Assembly: GCA_020633325.1 (NCBI GenBank)
Contig: JACKDX010000002.1
Coordinates: 558,001-622,000, forward strand
From: Myxococcales bacterium
GTDB taxonomy: Bacteria > Myxococcota_A > Polyangia > Polyangiales > GCA-016699535
Length of the DNA: 64,000 nt
Reading direction: 5' to 3'
How positions within the stretch are numbered: the first letter of the stretch is position 1; every line of letters begins with the position of its first letter. Shown in pieces: positions 43,957-53,770 of the stretch. The notes below the pieces were generated by a model, which saw only the letters and a list, made by a program, of their open reading frames with translations, was not told the origin of the DNA and ran no database searches. The position numbers and the translations under genes were made by a program.

Positions 43957-45788
43957 GTGACTCCTTGCGCCGACGCGCTGACATCCTCTAGCAATGCCAC
44001 AACCTCCTCGGCCTTCTTTAGATGGTCGCGCATGCGTGAGGCATCGGAAACGACCGTGCCAAACCTGTGTGTGTCAGCGTGGCGCAATAATGCAATGCAC
44101 GCCTCGGCCACCTCTACGGAGACATTCTTGGCCTCGAGCGCTGAGATGAGTTCGCGGTGGGTGAGATTTCCCACGCTCGTGTTCAAGCGAAATGCTAGGG
44201 CGGCTTGAATGATGGAGGTGAGTTCCGCATAAAACGATTCGGGATTCATCTTCTCCAATGCGGAAGCTAGATGCTTCAGGCGCTGCGGGTTGGCTTTGAG
44301 CGGTTGATCATGCCCGCGCAAGCCCCCAGGGCGGCGTCGTCGTCGGGCGTACTTGACAGTAACAGTGATTAGCCAACCCAACGGCGGCGCGATCAGCAAG
44401 GCCAAATACCCCCAGTTGAACAACGGAGCTGAGTGACGCCGCTGGAGGCGGCTGTTTTTGCGAAGGGGGCCGAAGACACGAACCTCTTCGGCATCCTGCG
44501 CCTCTAATGCGCGCGACGCTCCGGCTCCTTTCCCCACCACGCTAAAGTGAAGGGGCTCCGACCCTATCTGCGCAAACGAGGCTTGATCGGTATTAAAGGC
44601 GTGCGCAAAAAAAGAAGGTATGGTATAATTTCCGGGCTCGATCGGCACTATCAGCCATGCGATGGTGCGAGTACCTGTGACAACGCCAGCCGATTCACGC
44701 ACTTCGTCGTGGCTTTGTGGCTCCATGATTTGTAATCCGGGGATGGGTGCGAGTTCGAAATCGAGTCCAAGCAGGCTGCCACTGCCCTGAGCAACAAGTT
44801 CAAGTTTGATAGCATCGAGCGTGTGTGCCTGACCACGGTCAACGGTGGCGGATAGGGTCAAGTTCCCCACGTGCACCGGTGCACTGGCGGGAGGACCATG
44901 CGAAGGCAATGGCTTGACCTTGAGTGATGCCTCATTGCTCGCGCGCGTCAGGTCGCGGGGCGGCGAGCCGCCGAAGACGTCGAGCAGAGAGCCAACAGGC
45001 ACGGTCGCTCGCATCGAGCCAATCTCAACTTTGCCAGGCGCCAACGGAAATGCCGCAAAGCGGCGTAATAGGTAAACCCTAAACGGTCGTCCGTTAACGT
45101 CTTGAATCGTGGGCTCTATAGCGCGGGCGGATGCGAGCAGGTCGTGAACCCAACAACCTTGCGCGGACGGCTCGAGACTCACGACGGGAGAAGCGCGCAG
45201 TGCGCCATTGAGGTAAAGATACCAAGAAAGTGTGACTTGCTCCCCTACATACGGGGTGAAGTTGCTGACGACGGTTCGAAGAAACGCCTGTGAATCGTAA
45301 TCGGCTCCCGTCAGTTCGCCTTCAGGTGGGGCGTTACTTGGGCTATACGGCTCTCCTCGGGATGGCCCTGTGCCGATGCCCGCGATAACGAGTGTAACGA
45401 TATTGCTCTCGTACGTTCTTCCTTTGATGCGCAAACGCGCCGGGCCGATACTAAACCGGCCATTCCTTTGAGGGGCCCGAAGTTCAAATCGGTGAATGAC
45501 CGTCGATCGCATGATGCGCTTGGCGCCGCCTAACCCAAAACTGAAGCTGAACTGCATCGGGTTAGAGACTTCGTGCCGCAATACCTCAAAGGGCCCGAGA
45601 TCTGGCAATTTCACATTGTCAGCATCAGCGTTCTCGATCTCGGCTCGCACTTCCAATGAAAACACTTGCCCGGGCGTGAGCTCCTCGGTATCGACCCCTA
45701 TAACGATTTGTGCAGATTGTGCGCGGACGCATGGGGCTCCGCCCACGAGAAACAGTAGTAGGACGCCCAAGCGAAAGAGGAAAACCAC
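43953..45788 (-). CDS. batD: BatD family protein
   Basis: A 611-residue BatD-type membrane protein. A signal peptide (about 1-23, ending VRAQ) precedes repeated beta-sandwich domains: IVIGVDTEELTPGQVFSLEVRAEI at the start and LTLSATVDRGQAHTLDAIKLELVAQGSGSL midway, with the characteristic PYVGEQVTLSWYLYL. A transmembrane helix near residue 460-480 leads to a cytoplasmic helical tail. The start is GTG 45788, with AAGGA inside the end of batC. BatD is thought to form a periplasmic complex with the VWA proteins BatA and BatB; the exact role is not settled. Confidence 0.85.
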   Translation of the reverse strand: MVFLFRLGVLLLFLVGGAPCVRAQSAQIVIGVDTEELTPGQVFSLEVRAEIENADADNVKLPDLGPFEVLRHEVSNPMQFSFSFGLGGAKRIMRSTVIHRFELRAPQRNGRFSIGPARLRIKGRTYESNIVTLVIAGIGTGPSRGEPYSPSNAPPEGELTGADYDSQAFLRTVVSNFTPYVGEQVTLSWYLYLNGALRASPVVSLEPSAQGCWVHDLLASARAIEPTIQDVNGRPFRVYLLRRFAAFPLAPGKVEIGSMRATVPVGSLLDVFGGSPPRDLTRASNEASLKVKPLPSHGPPASAPVHVGNLTLSATVDRGQAHTLDAIKLELVAQGSGSLLGLDFELAPIPGLQIMEPQSHDEVRESAGVVTGTRTIAWLIVPIEPGNYTIPSFFAHAFNTDQASFAQIGSEPLHFSVVGKGAGASRALEAQDAEEVRVFGPLRKNSRLQRRHSAPLFNWGYLALLIAPPLGWLITVTVKYARRRRRPGGLRGHDQPLKANPQRLKHLASALEKMNPESFYAELTSIIQAALAFRLNTSVGNLTHRELISALEAKNVSVEVAEACIALLRHADTHRFGTVVSDASRMRDHLKKAEEVVALLEDVSASAQGVT

Positions 45789-45790
45789 GG

Positions 45791-46639
45791 TTACCAGTCC
45801 TTCGTGGGTCGGCGGTTATCCTGCAGGGCGCGCAAATGGGCTTTATGACGCTCAAGACTTTCTTCGCGTTGCTGCAAGGTATCCAGAATGCGCGCGGCTT
45901 CGGCTGGCACCACGGGGGCCTCTGCTTCTCTCGGCGCTGTGGATGGAGTCGGGGTTTTGGGCTTTGAGGGGGTCTGACTGGGTTCCCCACGCGCTTGCTC
46001 CTTGCCGGTATCGCCGGGCTTCGTTTGATCACTTTGGGGATCGTTCTTGTCTTCGGGTCTGGTTTCCTTCGACTGCTGCTGTTTTTTTTGCGCTTCTTTT
46101 TTGCGTGCTCGTTCAAGCTGCAATAAGGCGAGTTCGAGGTCCCATGCAGCTGGCTCATCTTGCGGCCTGTTGCGAAGCGCGCGCTTGAAATGTTCTGCGG
46201 CTTCTTGGTAGGACTTCTGAGCATCGTTATAGGCTTTGCTTTTTAGTTGTGCCTCACCTCGCTGATAGGAGTCTATGCCAAGGTTGAAAAATGCATCTGC
46301 CCGCACCGAGTGTGATCCCTCGAGCTCCGAGGCGCGGATCAGCGCTTGCCGAGATTCATCTTTTTTTCCAACTGCCCGCAAGGCAAGCGCTCGGTCTAGA
46401 TGGGCGCCGGGCTCCCGAGACAATGTTTTAAGGGCGCTGTTGTAATGCGCCAATGCGGATGTTGCGCTTCCCCGACCTAGAGCGCGATTTCCTGCTTCGA
46501 TCCCGCTATGTTTCGAACGCAGAGGCTCCCATGTGGTGACTCGGCTCACCCAAAATAAAATAGCTCCTATGACGAAGCATCCGACGATCATACTGAGGAC
46601 GACCTTGCGGGGGGACCATGTGCGGAGGCCGCCGCTCAT
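45791..46639 (-). CDS. batC: BatC-like TPR protein
   Basis: A 282-residue protein. A transmembrane helix near the N-terminus (about 14-33) anchors TPRs (about 45-185: AGNRALGRGSATSALAHYNSALKTL, YQEAAEHFKRALRNRP). A long Lys/Gln/Glu/Pro-rich low-complexity tail follows, typical of BatC. The open frame begins 18 codons earlier, but ATG 46639 overlaps the stop of batB (ATGA, 46636-46639) as at the other junctions of this operon, so I choose it. Confidence 0.8.
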   Translation of the reverse strand: MSGGLRTWSPRKVVLSMIVGCFVIGAILFWVSRVTTWEPLRSKHSGIEAGNRALGRGSATSALAHYNSALKTLSREPGAHLDRALALRAVGKKDESRQALIRASELEGSHSVRADAFFNLGIDSYQRGEAQLKSKAYNDAQKSYQEAAEHFKRALRNRPQDEPAAWDLELALLQLERARKKEAQKKQQQSKETRPEDKNDPQSDQTKPGDTGKEQARGEPSQTPSKPKTPTPSTAPREAEAPVVPAEAARILDTLQQREESLERHKAHLRALQDNRRPTKDW

Positions 46640-47709
46640 GAGAGATTCACCATATTGCGGAAGGAACGCCGCCGGCGGCGTGATCTGAGCCAAGCTTCCG
46701 GAAGCAGTCCCTCGAGGACCAAAAGCGCAAACGCGGGCAGGAGAACGAACACGTAGCGATCTTCCCGCTGGATGACTTGCCTGTTGTGGCGCTCAGTCTG
46801 TTTCATGCGGTGGATTTGATGGCGAATATGCTCGATGCCAGCGCTTCCTTTCGCCGCCCGGAAGTAGCTGCCGCCAGTCGTCCGCGCGAGACCTCTAAGC
46901 TCTCGCTCGCCTCGGGCATCTAGCGCCGTCATCACGACGTCTCCACTGTCATCGGTAAGGTATCCCTTGAGGGTACCGTCCTCTGCGTAAGTTGGGACCC
47001 GCGCAGGTGACGAAGAGCCTATGCCGACCACAAAGAGTTTGATCCCTGCTTTCGCCAAACCCTCGGCAGCCTCGGACGGTTCTCCTTCGTGGTCCTCTCC
47101 ATCTGTGACTAACACTACAACCTGATCAGAGCGCAGCTCCTTGGGCGTAGCATCCTGAGCCTGCCCCAGCATCTGCTGGGCTACCGTCAGTGCGCGTCCA
47201 ATAGCAGTTCCTCCCAATGGCATGTCGTACGGGTTGAGGTCTCTCAGGAACAGACGAATTGCAGGATAGTCAGTGGTCATCGGAAACTGGATGGTATCTC
47301 CGGCGAAGGCCACGATGCCCACGCGATCACCACCAAGTTCCTCAACAAATTGAACGACTTCTGCCTTAGCCCGTTCGATACGGCTGGGGCTAACATCTCG
47401 CGCGAGCATGCTTTTCGAAAAATCGAGTGCTACGACGATGTCGATGCCCCTTTTTTTCAGAAGAAGCGAATGGCCGCCGTATTGCGGTCGCGCCAGCGCG
47501 ACAACCGCAAGCGTCAAAGCCGTTAAAAGCAGTATGGCTTTGACGATTCGCCAGCGTGTAGGGTTCCCAGACTGTAAGCGCGCGCTATCTGCGGCAGTGC
47601 CAAATCGGGCAGACGCGACTATTTTTGCCCGCCATGACCAAACGCCAGCGAAAAAAACAATGACAACACCCACCAAGAGCCACAGAAAATGGGCAGCGCC
47701 CAACGTCAT
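46636..47709 (-). CDS. batB: BatB-like VWA-domain membrane protein
   Basis: A 357-residue protein with two N-terminal transmembrane helices (about 7-24 and 56-74), a von Willebrand factor A domain (about 88-305) and a C-terminal helix (about 322-340). The MIDAS metal site is intact: DFSKS at 96-100 (DxSxS), the Thr of GGTAIG and Asp in VTDGEDHEGE. ATG 47709 is chosen because GGAGG lies 5 bases before it and it overlaps the previous stop (ATGA); GTG 47715 is less likely. Confidence 0.86.
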   Translation of the reverse strand: MTLGAAHFLWLLVGVVIVFFAGVWSWRAKIVASARFGTAADSARLQSGNPTRWRIVKAILLLTALTLAVVALARPQYGGHSLLLKKRGIDIVVALDFSKSMLARDVSPSRIERAKAEVVQFVEELGGDRVGIVAFAGDTIQFPMTTDYPAIRLFLRDLNPYDMPLGGTAIGRALTVAQQMLGQAQDATPKELRSDQVVVLVTDGEDHEGEPSEAAEGLAKAGIKLFVVGIGSSSPARVPTYAEDGTLKGYLTDDSGDVVMTALDARGERELRGLARTTGGSYFRAAKGSAGIEHIRHQIHRMKQTERHNRQVIQREDRYVFVLLPAFALLVLEGLLPEAWLRSRRRRRSFRNMVNLS

Positions 47710-48824
47710 GGCCACCTCCGAAACAGCAGCGAGGCTCCAAGCGCCTCCAGAAACAGTAACGCGATCCCCAATCCCAAAAAGGGCATAAACAGCTCCCCAT
47801 ACACCACGCCGGAGTCTTTGATGTCGGTTTTTTCGAGTGCGTCAAGAATACTATGGAAACTTCGTTCGAGGCCTCGTCTGTCCGTGACTTGAAAATATCG
47901 CCCATCCGTCTGTTGGGCCATCTCCTTGAGCAGCTCAGGGTTGATGGGAAAGTTGCCGCGGTCCATCATTGTCATTCCAAACAGACTCTTTCCCCGAGAA
48001 AGGGACGTCTCGTCGGTGCTTCCCATGAGAATCGTGTAAAGCTTCACATTCATCGCGCGCGCATATCCCGCGGCTTGCTTCGGGGAAATGTTCCCCGAGT
48101 TCGAATTGCCGTCCGTGAGCAAGATAATCGCTTTGCTCTTGGTTTTGGGGTTGCGGAGTCGGTTTAGGGCGACACCCACAGCATTGCCTATCGCTGTGCC
48201 TTTGCCATCGATGATGCCCAGCTCGAGTTCAATGATCGCTGTGCTCAGTGCAGAATGGTCGGTCGTGAGCGGCATCAACGTGTAAGCATCGCGGCCAAAT
48301 ACCACTGCGCCGATGCGATCCTGGGGACGTCTATTTATAAACTCCGCGACGACCTGTTTGGACGCGATAAAGCGATTGGGACGAATGTCTTCGGCCTGCA
48401 TCGATAGCGATAGGTCTAACGTAAGTATCAAATCGATCCCCTGTACTTGGGTGGTGCCTTTGGCATGAATGCTTTGAGGCCCCATCAGGGCGATGACCAC
48501 AAGGGCAAGCGCGCTGAGCCGCATGCCGAGCAGCACAGGCCTCAGCCATGTTCGCATACTCGTCCCGAGGCGTGCAGACAGCGCTGCATGGGAGAATCGT
48601 AGTCGAGGGCTCAGGCGGTGCTGAAATAGGCCCCGAGTAAACCAAACGAGCATCGGGCCAACCAGCAAAAAAGCAAAAGCAGGCCGCCGGAATCGAACGC
48701 TGCCGGCGCGCCATGGCACATCGTATAGCTGGTTGATGAACACCAGTGCGACCAATACGCTCAGCAGAAAAATGAGCAGCGTCCAGCCAAAGGAGCGCAG
48801 ACCATAGTGGGCGGAGTTACGCAT
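47706..48824 (-). CDS. batA: BatA-like VWA-domain membrane protein
   Basis: A 372-residue protein, paralogous to the next gene downstream. Transmembrane helices at about 12-31, 48-66 and 98-116 precede a VWA domain (about 128-335) with MIDAS residues DLSLS at 137-141, GKGTAIG and LLTDGNSNSG. A final hydrophobic helix (about 346-366) ends the protein. The tandem BatA/BatB pair is the hallmark of the Bat (aerotolerance) operon. The start overlaps the preceding DUF4381-like gene by 8 bases. Confidence 0.86.
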   Translation of the reverse strand: MRNSAHYGLRSFGWTLLIFLLSVLVALVFINQLYDVPWRAGSVRFRRPAFAFLLVGPMLVWFTRGLFQHRLSPRLRFSHAALSARLGTSMRTWLRPVLLGMRLSALALVVIALMGPQSIHAKGTTQVQGIDLILTLDLSLSMQAEDIRPNRFIASKQVVAEFINRRPQDRIGAVVFGRDAYTLMPLTTDHSALSTAIIELELGIIDGKGTAIGNAVGVALNRLRNPKTKSKAIILLTDGNSNSGNISPKQAAGYARAMNVKLYTILMGSTDETSLSRGKSLFGMTMMDRGNFPINPELLKEMAQQTDGRYFQVTDRRGLERSFHSILDALEKTDIKDSGVVYGELFMPFLGLGIALLFLEALGASLLFRRWP

Positions 48825-49818
48825 TGGGGAGGGTCTCGCAGTTTGGCTGCTCAGGTTCTAACCGAGGCGTTGTCGCCTCCACAATGCGTTTGACTTGGCC
48901 CCACAACTCCTCGGCTCGATGGCGTTCGACCGACGCTTTGGCAAACTTGATGAGGTCGCATTCAAATAATGTGTCGTTGAGAATGCCAAGCGGCAGCCGC
49001 GTCGGCTTTAGCCGCTCCATGCGCGCCAGGACTTCATCGGTGGTGCTCTCGAGACCGTCAAAGCCATAGCGATTGCCTAGGTATTCGCGAAGGATATCGC
49101 TGAGTCGGTCGACGAACTCTATGCCGCGGCGGCGGTCAAAGAGCGCATCCCGCTCCCCACACAGCTCCCTAAGTTTCTCTTGGGCGATTTCCCAGGCCGC
49201 TCTTCTCGGAGAATGCGCAGGTGAAAAGGGGCGCCGCGTCTTGAGATGCCCTTGAAGCCAAATGACCAAGAGAATCAGCAGCAGCGTGACGAGCAGCGCC
49301 CCCCCAAGCCACAACAGTGTGAAATCGTCTCTCCATACGCTGACGGGCTGAGTGGCGTCTTTCTTATCGAGGCCTCGGAGCTTAGCATTGGGTTCATTAG
49401 CTAACCAGGAGTGTACCCGGACGCTCTGCCGGTCGGTATGCACAGCTTTCACAGTGCCCGACGGCGTAACGATTTGGAGCTCAAGAGAAGGAATGGATAC
49501 ATCGCCGGGTGCCAGCGCAAGCAATCCGAAGCTCAGCGTGTGCACCGCCGAATGGGGCGTGCGCTCGACGCGGCGTGACTTCCGATGGATCTCAAGGGGC
49601 GAGAAGCGCGGGGACACCAAGGTCACGCTGTCGTCGCGATGTGTGAATACGGAAACTTCGAGCCGTAATATCTGACCGGTTTTCATACCATCCCGCGGCA
49701 TGAGTTGAACGGTGGCCCGGGGAAAAGTCGCGCGAGGGGTTGCGGGACCCCCGCCAGTTTGTGCCGATGCGATAGAGGCCCCCAAGCAGCACCCCAGAAT
49801 CACCAGCCCTCGGGTCAT
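48817..49818 (-). CDS. DUF4381/BatD-like membrane protein of the MoxR operon
   Basis: A 333-residue protein with a signal peptide (about 1-19), an extracytoplasmic beta-rich domain (about 25-165), one transmembrane helix (about 168-190) and a cytoplasmic helical domain. The latter contains EFVDRLSDILREYLGNRYGFDGLESTTDEVL, a pattern seen in DUF4381-type proteins beside MoxR/DUF58 genes. It starts by an ATGA overlap with the DUF58 gene. Its function is unknown; position suggests a structural partner of the VWA proteins. Confidence 0.75.
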   Translation of the reverse strand: MTRGLVILGCCLGASIASAQTGGGPATPRATFPRATVQLMPRDGMKTGQILRLEVSVFTHRDDSVTLVSPRFSPLEIHRKSRRVERTPHSAVHTLSFGLLALAPGDVSIPSLELQIVTPSGTVKAVHTDRQSVRVHSWLANEPNAKLRGLDKKDATQPVSVWRDDFTLLWLGGALLVTLLLILLVIWLQGHLKTRRPFSPAHSPRRAAWEIAQEKLRELCGERDALFDRRRGIEFVDRLSDILREYLGNRYGFDGLESTTDEVLARMERLKPTRLPLGILNDTLFECDLIKFAKASVERHRAEELWGQVKRIVEATTPRLEPEQPNCETLPNA

Positions 49819-50702
49819 AGAGCGCTCCGGGCACGCCTTTGTCTCCGCTGAAAAAGTTCCACAATGGGCGTCACATAGGAACGGTCAGTCGCGACGGACA
49901 CATAGTCCAGCCTGTGCCGCCGAAAAAGCTTGTGCCGCTCCGCGCTCCTAGCGCCGAGTGTCGATTGATACGCCTGGCGCACTCGAGGATTGGACGTATC
50001 AACCTCTGCCAACTGGCCCGATTCCAAGTCTTCGAAAAGCGCAATCCCCACGTCGGGTAGTTCAGTTTCTCGGGGATCGCTAATCTCGATGGGAATGACA
50101 TCATGGCGCCGCGCAGCGATTTGCAATGCGCGCTCATAGCCGGTGGCGATAAAATCGCTTAGCAGGAAGGTGACACTACGACGCCTAGTGACATGCCCCA
50201 GGAGTTCAAGGGCGCAGATGAGATCGGTCCCTTTGGACCGAGGCGCGGCGTTGAGAATCTCTGTCACAACGCGCATGACATGCGCACGTCCCTTCTTGGG
50301 AGGCACAAACCTCTCTATGTGATCGGTGAAAAGGATGAGCCCCACGCGATCGTTATTTCGGATGGCGCTAAACGCAAGGAGCGCGGACAGCTCGGCAGCC
50401 ACGTCCAACTTCGAAGCACCCACAGAACCAAACTGGCCACTGGCCGATAGATCGACTAGCAGCATCACGGTCATCTCGCGTTCTTCGGTGAACAATTTGA
50501 CGTAAACATCGTTCATGCGCGCGCTCACGTTCCAATCAATGAAGCGCACGTCATCTCCCGGCTGATATCTGCGTACCTCGCTAAACGCCATGCCGCGTCC
50601 CTTAAACACAGACTGGTAGCTTCCCACAAGCTGTTCGTTGGCTAGACGTGACGTGTAGATCTCAATCTTCCTGAGCTTCTTAACGAGATCTTTCGAGATC
50701 AC
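49815..50702 (-). CDS. DUF58 domain protein
   Basis: A 295-residue cytoplasmic protein of the DUF58 family. The family signature is YQPGDDVRFIDWNVSAR (residues 46-62). A VWA-like Rossmann core follows, with MLLVDLSASG (DLSAS at 84-88) and FLLSDFIATG. DUF58 proteins are nearly always encoded beside MoxR ATPases and VWA proteins and are thought to link them. The ATG overlaps the moxR stop (ATGA, 50699-50702). Confidence 0.9.
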   Translation of the reverse strand: MISKDLVKKLRKIEIYTSRLANEQLVGSYQSVFKGRGMAFSEVRRYQPGDDVRFIDWNVSARMNDVYVKLFTEEREMTVMLLVDLSASGQFGSVGASKLDVAAELSALLAFSAIRNNDRVGLILFTDHIERFVPPKKGRAHVMRVVTEILNAAPRSKGTDLICALELLGHVTRRRSVTFLLSDFIATGYERALQIAARRHDVIPIEISDPRETELPDVGIALFEDLESGQLAEVDTSNPRVRQAYQSTLGARSAERHKLFRRHRLDYVSVATDRSYVTPIVELFQRRQRRARSAL

Positions 50703-51730
50703 GGGACTTCCACAGCATCAAGCACGCGCCGAACGATGTCGTCACTGGAAAGTTCCTCGGCTTCCGCTTCGTACGTCCTCAGGATGCGGTGCCGCAAGAC
50801 ATCGGGGGCGACCGCCTTGATGTCTTCCGGCGTGACATATCCCCTGTGTCGCAAAAAAGCATGACCTCGCGCCGCAAGATTGAGTGCAATGCTTGCACGG
50901 GGTGATGCCCCGTGTGCAATCATGACCTTAAGGTCTTTGAGACCGATAGCTTCCGGAGCGCGTGTGGCTAATACAATGTCAATGATGTAATCCTTGATCT
51001 TGGCGTCCATATAGATTTCTGCGATGACCCGCCTGGCCTCGAGCAAAGCAGAAGGCTCGACAACAGCATTGGCTCGCAGAGAGGCGACATGATCCACCGA
51101 TGCCACTTCGCTTTTTCCAGCGCGCAGCGATGCATCAGTGACCCGCTCCATAATATGTCGCTCCTGATCGCGCTCGGGGTAACCCACGCGCACATGCAAC
51201 ATGAATCGATCAATCTGTGCCTCGGGAAGGGGATAAGTGCCTTCTTGCTCAATCGGATTTTGGGTAGCCATCACCATGAACGGCCGCTCTAACGGATAAG
51301 AGGTATCTCCGATGGTCACCTGAAGCTCCTGCATGGCTTCCAAAAGCGCGCTCTGCACTTTTGCCGGCGCCCGATTGATCTCGTCAGCTAAAATGAGATT
51401 GGCGAAAATCGGCCCTTTCTTTGCCGAAAATTCGCCCCGTTGCTGGTTATAAATCACAGTGCCTACCAAATCCGCGGGTAACAAGTCCGGGGTGAACTGT
51501 ACCCGACTGAACCTGGCTGAGATGGTATCGCAGAGGGTCTTCACTGCCAGTGTTTTTGCGAGGCCCGGCACCCCCTCAAGCAGCACATGTCCGCCCGTGA
51601 GCAATCCAATCAGTAGACGCTCAATCATGGCGTCTTGACCGACGATCACCTTACGCATCTCAAAAAGTATCAGGTCTACAAAGGCGCTTTCCCGCTTGAT
51701 AAGGTCATTAATCACGCGCACGTCATCCAT
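50699..51730 (-). CDS. MoxR family AAA+ ATPase
   Basis: A 343-residue AAA+ ATPase of the MoxR class, first gene of the eight-gene operon running down to 43177. Walker A is GVPGLAKT (53-60), Walker B ILADEINR (about 113-120), and the sensor-1 Asn is in MVMATQNPIE. MoxR proteins act as chaperones that insert cofactors or activate VWA-domain partners. ATG 51730 is selected because AAGGAG (51739-51744 on the complement) lies 8 bases upstream; an earlier GTG at 51760 is in frame. The product is cytosolic. Confidence 0.92.
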   Translation of the reverse strand: MDDVRVINDLIKRESAFVDLILFEMRKVIVGQDAMIERLLIGLLTGGHVLLEGVPGLAKTLAVKTLCDTISARFSRVQFTPDLLPADLVGTVIYNQQRGEFSAKKGPIFANLILADEINRAPAKVQSALLEAMQELQVTIGDTSYPLERPFMVMATQNPIEQEGTYPLPEAQIDRFMLHVRVGYPERDQERHIMERVTDASLRAGKSEVASVDHVASLRANAVVEPSALLEARRVIAEIYMDAKIKDYIIDIVLATRAPEAIGLKDLKVMIAHGASPRASIALNLAARGHAFLRHRGYVTPEDIKAVAPDVLRHRILRTYEAEAEELSSDDIVRRVLDAVEVP

Positions 51731-51912
51731 GGGACAGACTCCTTCTTGCAAACTCGACACCGCTTAACACGCGGAACACTCCGCCGCAACCTATTCTGCG
51801 GCTCATCCCTAGAGGCGTGAGGCGCACGGCCACAATCAAGGATGGCGTCACTGCGGCGGGACGAAACCTCCAGGGTTATGCTAGCGTCGCCGGGGTCTCA
51901 GAGAGACCTCCT
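51731..51912. other. Divergent spacer between moxR operon and symporter gene
   Basis: About 180 bases that must carry the promoters of both the MoxR/Bat operon (minus) and the symporter-glycosyltransferase-GH13 run (plus). I could not recognise a convincing -35/-10 pair on either strand. Confidence 0.4.
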
Positions 51913-53700
51913 ATGAAAGACGTTCTTCTGTCGCCTCTGGATTGGTCAATCATCGTTGGCTATCTCGTAATAGTGGTTGGCATTGGCTTTGTCTTTGCAA
52001 AGAAAGCCCAACAGTCCAAAGAGCAGTTTTTCTTGTCGGGTAGAGTCATGCCATGGTGGCTGATGGGCACATCGATGGCAGCGACTCATCTGTCGGCAGA
52101 TGCGCCTCTTGCGATTACGGGATTGATTGCAAAGGAAGGTATAGCGGGCGTCTGGTTCAAATGGTGTTACTTGATCATGTGGTCATTGGGCATTTTCTTT
52201 TTCGCTCGGTTATGGCGGCGCGCAACCGTGATCACCGACGCGGAACTCGTGGAACTGCGATATTCCGGCCGACCGGCCCGCGCGCTTCGCCTTCTGAAGG
52301 GTTTCTATTTCGGCGTGCTGATGAATTGTTTTGTCATGGCGTGGTGCATGGTCGCCATGGCCAAAATTGTTGAACAATCGGTGGGGTGGAACCGCTTAGT
52401 CACAATGTTGGTTTTTTCGTCTCTTGCACTCGTCTACACCGTCGCGGGTGGATACTGGGGCATTGTAGTCGCCGACTTGTTTCGATTCTTCTTGGCACTC
52501 GGGGCTTCGGTTATGCTGGCAGTGTTTGCCGTTCAGCACGTTGGCGGAATTGCAGCTCTCAAGGTTAAAGCCGAAGCGTTGTACGGACCAGAGATTTTTA
52601 ATTTTCTCCCTGAATTTGGAGCCTCCACATCAAGTAGGGATGATTTATTGAGTTTATCGGGCACAACATTCTTTGTTTATATATTCCTGCAATGGTGGTC
52701 TCAAAAGTATTCCGACGGCGGCGGCAAGCAAATCCAGCGGATGTCTTCAGCAAAAAACGAGCGGCATGCCATGCTTGGGACATTGTGGTTTGCAATCGCA
52801 ACTTATGCGGTGCAAATATGGCCCTGGATCGTCACCGCAGTGGTTTCGCTGGTGATGTTTCCACACCTCGCTGATGCGGAGGCTGGATATCCCAAGGTGA
52901 TGATGACGGTGCTTCCCCACGGGTTGCTAGGGCTGATGCTCTGTTCATTGATTGCGGCTTTCATGGCCATATTGGATACGCATCTAAATTTGGGAGCATC
53001 CTATGTGGTGAACGATATCTATGAGCGCTTTGTGCATCCCAACGCACCACAGAAACACTATGTGCGGGCCTCTCAACTTACCACAGTGCTGCTGCTTATC
53101 GTTTCATCTTTGATCGCGTGGCAAATCGATTCTGTCGCCGGCATGTGGAAGTTCGTCATTACGTTTGCAGCAGGTGCCGGCCCGACATTCATCATTCGCT
53201 GGTTTTGGTGGCGAGCGAATGCGTGGACTGAAATCAGCGGAATGCTCGCTTCGGGTGTCATCGCTTCGTATTTACACACGATGCATCCCGAGCTTGACCA
53301 TGCGACGAACATGATTTTGACGTCATCGTTGTCAGCTGTGTGTTGGATTTCGACGACTTATCTCACACCCCCAGTCGAGGAGAGAGTGCTTATTGAGTTT
53401 TACGAACGCGTGGTCCCCGCCACGCCGTGGTGGGCGCATATTGCTAAGAAAGCCCGACCCACGCATGCGCCGTTGGATTTCAGTGGTGTAATGTGGCGGT
53501 TTGCAGCCAGTATTGTGGGACTTTACTTGGTTTGTTTTGGAATAGGATTCTGCATTTTTCGCGAACTGATTTTGGGCATGGGTATGCTCGCGACCGGAGC
53601 CATAATTTTGGCAATACTGGTGCGAAGCATTGAAAATCCGCTCCGCACGCCGAAAGAGTCGTCATCGATGGATACCGCCAAGATCGACACGGCGGCGTAA
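51913..53700 (+). CDS. Sodium:solute symporter (SSS/SLC5 family)
   Basis: A 595-residue inner-membrane transporter with about 13-14 hydrophobic helices. The N-terminal segment LSPLDWSIIVGYLVIVVGIGFVFAKKA and FFLSGRVMPWWLMGTSMAATHLSADAPL, with the conserved G-T-S-M helix breaker, identify the SSS family. These proteins use the Na+ gradient to import sugars, amino acids or other solutes. The open frame extends upstream to 51817, but ATG 51913 gives the usual SSS start and is preceded by AGAGAG. The two genes downstream are carbohydrate-type, so a sugar or glycoside is the likely substrate (inference). Confidence 0.88.
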   Translation: MKDVLLSPLDWSIIVGYLVIVVGIGFVFAKKAQQSKEQFFLSGRVMPWWLMGTSMAATHLSADAPLAITGLIAKEGIAGVWFKWCYLIMWSLGIFFFARLWRRATVITDAELVELRYSGRPARALRLLKGFYFGVLMNCFVMAWCMVAMAKIVEQSVGWNRLVTMLVFSSLALVYTVAGGYWGIVVADLFRFFLALGASVMLAVFAVQHVGGIAALKVKAEALYGPEIFNFLPEFGASTSSRDDLLSLSGTTFFVYIFLQWWSQKYSDGGGKQIQRMSSAKNERHAMLGTLWFAIATYAVQIWPWIVTAVVSLVMFPHLADAEAGYPKVMMTVLPHGLLGLMLCSLIAAFMAILDTHLNLGASYVVNDIYERFVHPNAPQKHYVRASQLTTVLLLIVSSLIAWQIDSVAGMWKFVITFAAGAGPTFIIRWFWWRANAWTEISGMLASGVIASYLHTMHPELDHATNMILTSSLSAVCWISTTYLTPPVEERVLIEFYERVVPATPWWAHIAKKARPTHAPLDFSGVMWRFAASIVGLYLVCFGIGFCIFRELILGMGMLATGAIILAILVRSIENPLRTPKESSSMDTAKIDTAA

Positions 53701-53770
53701 CCTGCGTTGCGCTATCCGGTCGAGGAAACCCTTACGATTGCATAAACGCTTTGCCGTGCTATTTTTCCGG

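Noticed and set aside
45496..46188. 230-codon plus-strand open frame opposite batD/batC
   Set aside because: Antisense to two overlapping Bat genes with supported starts.
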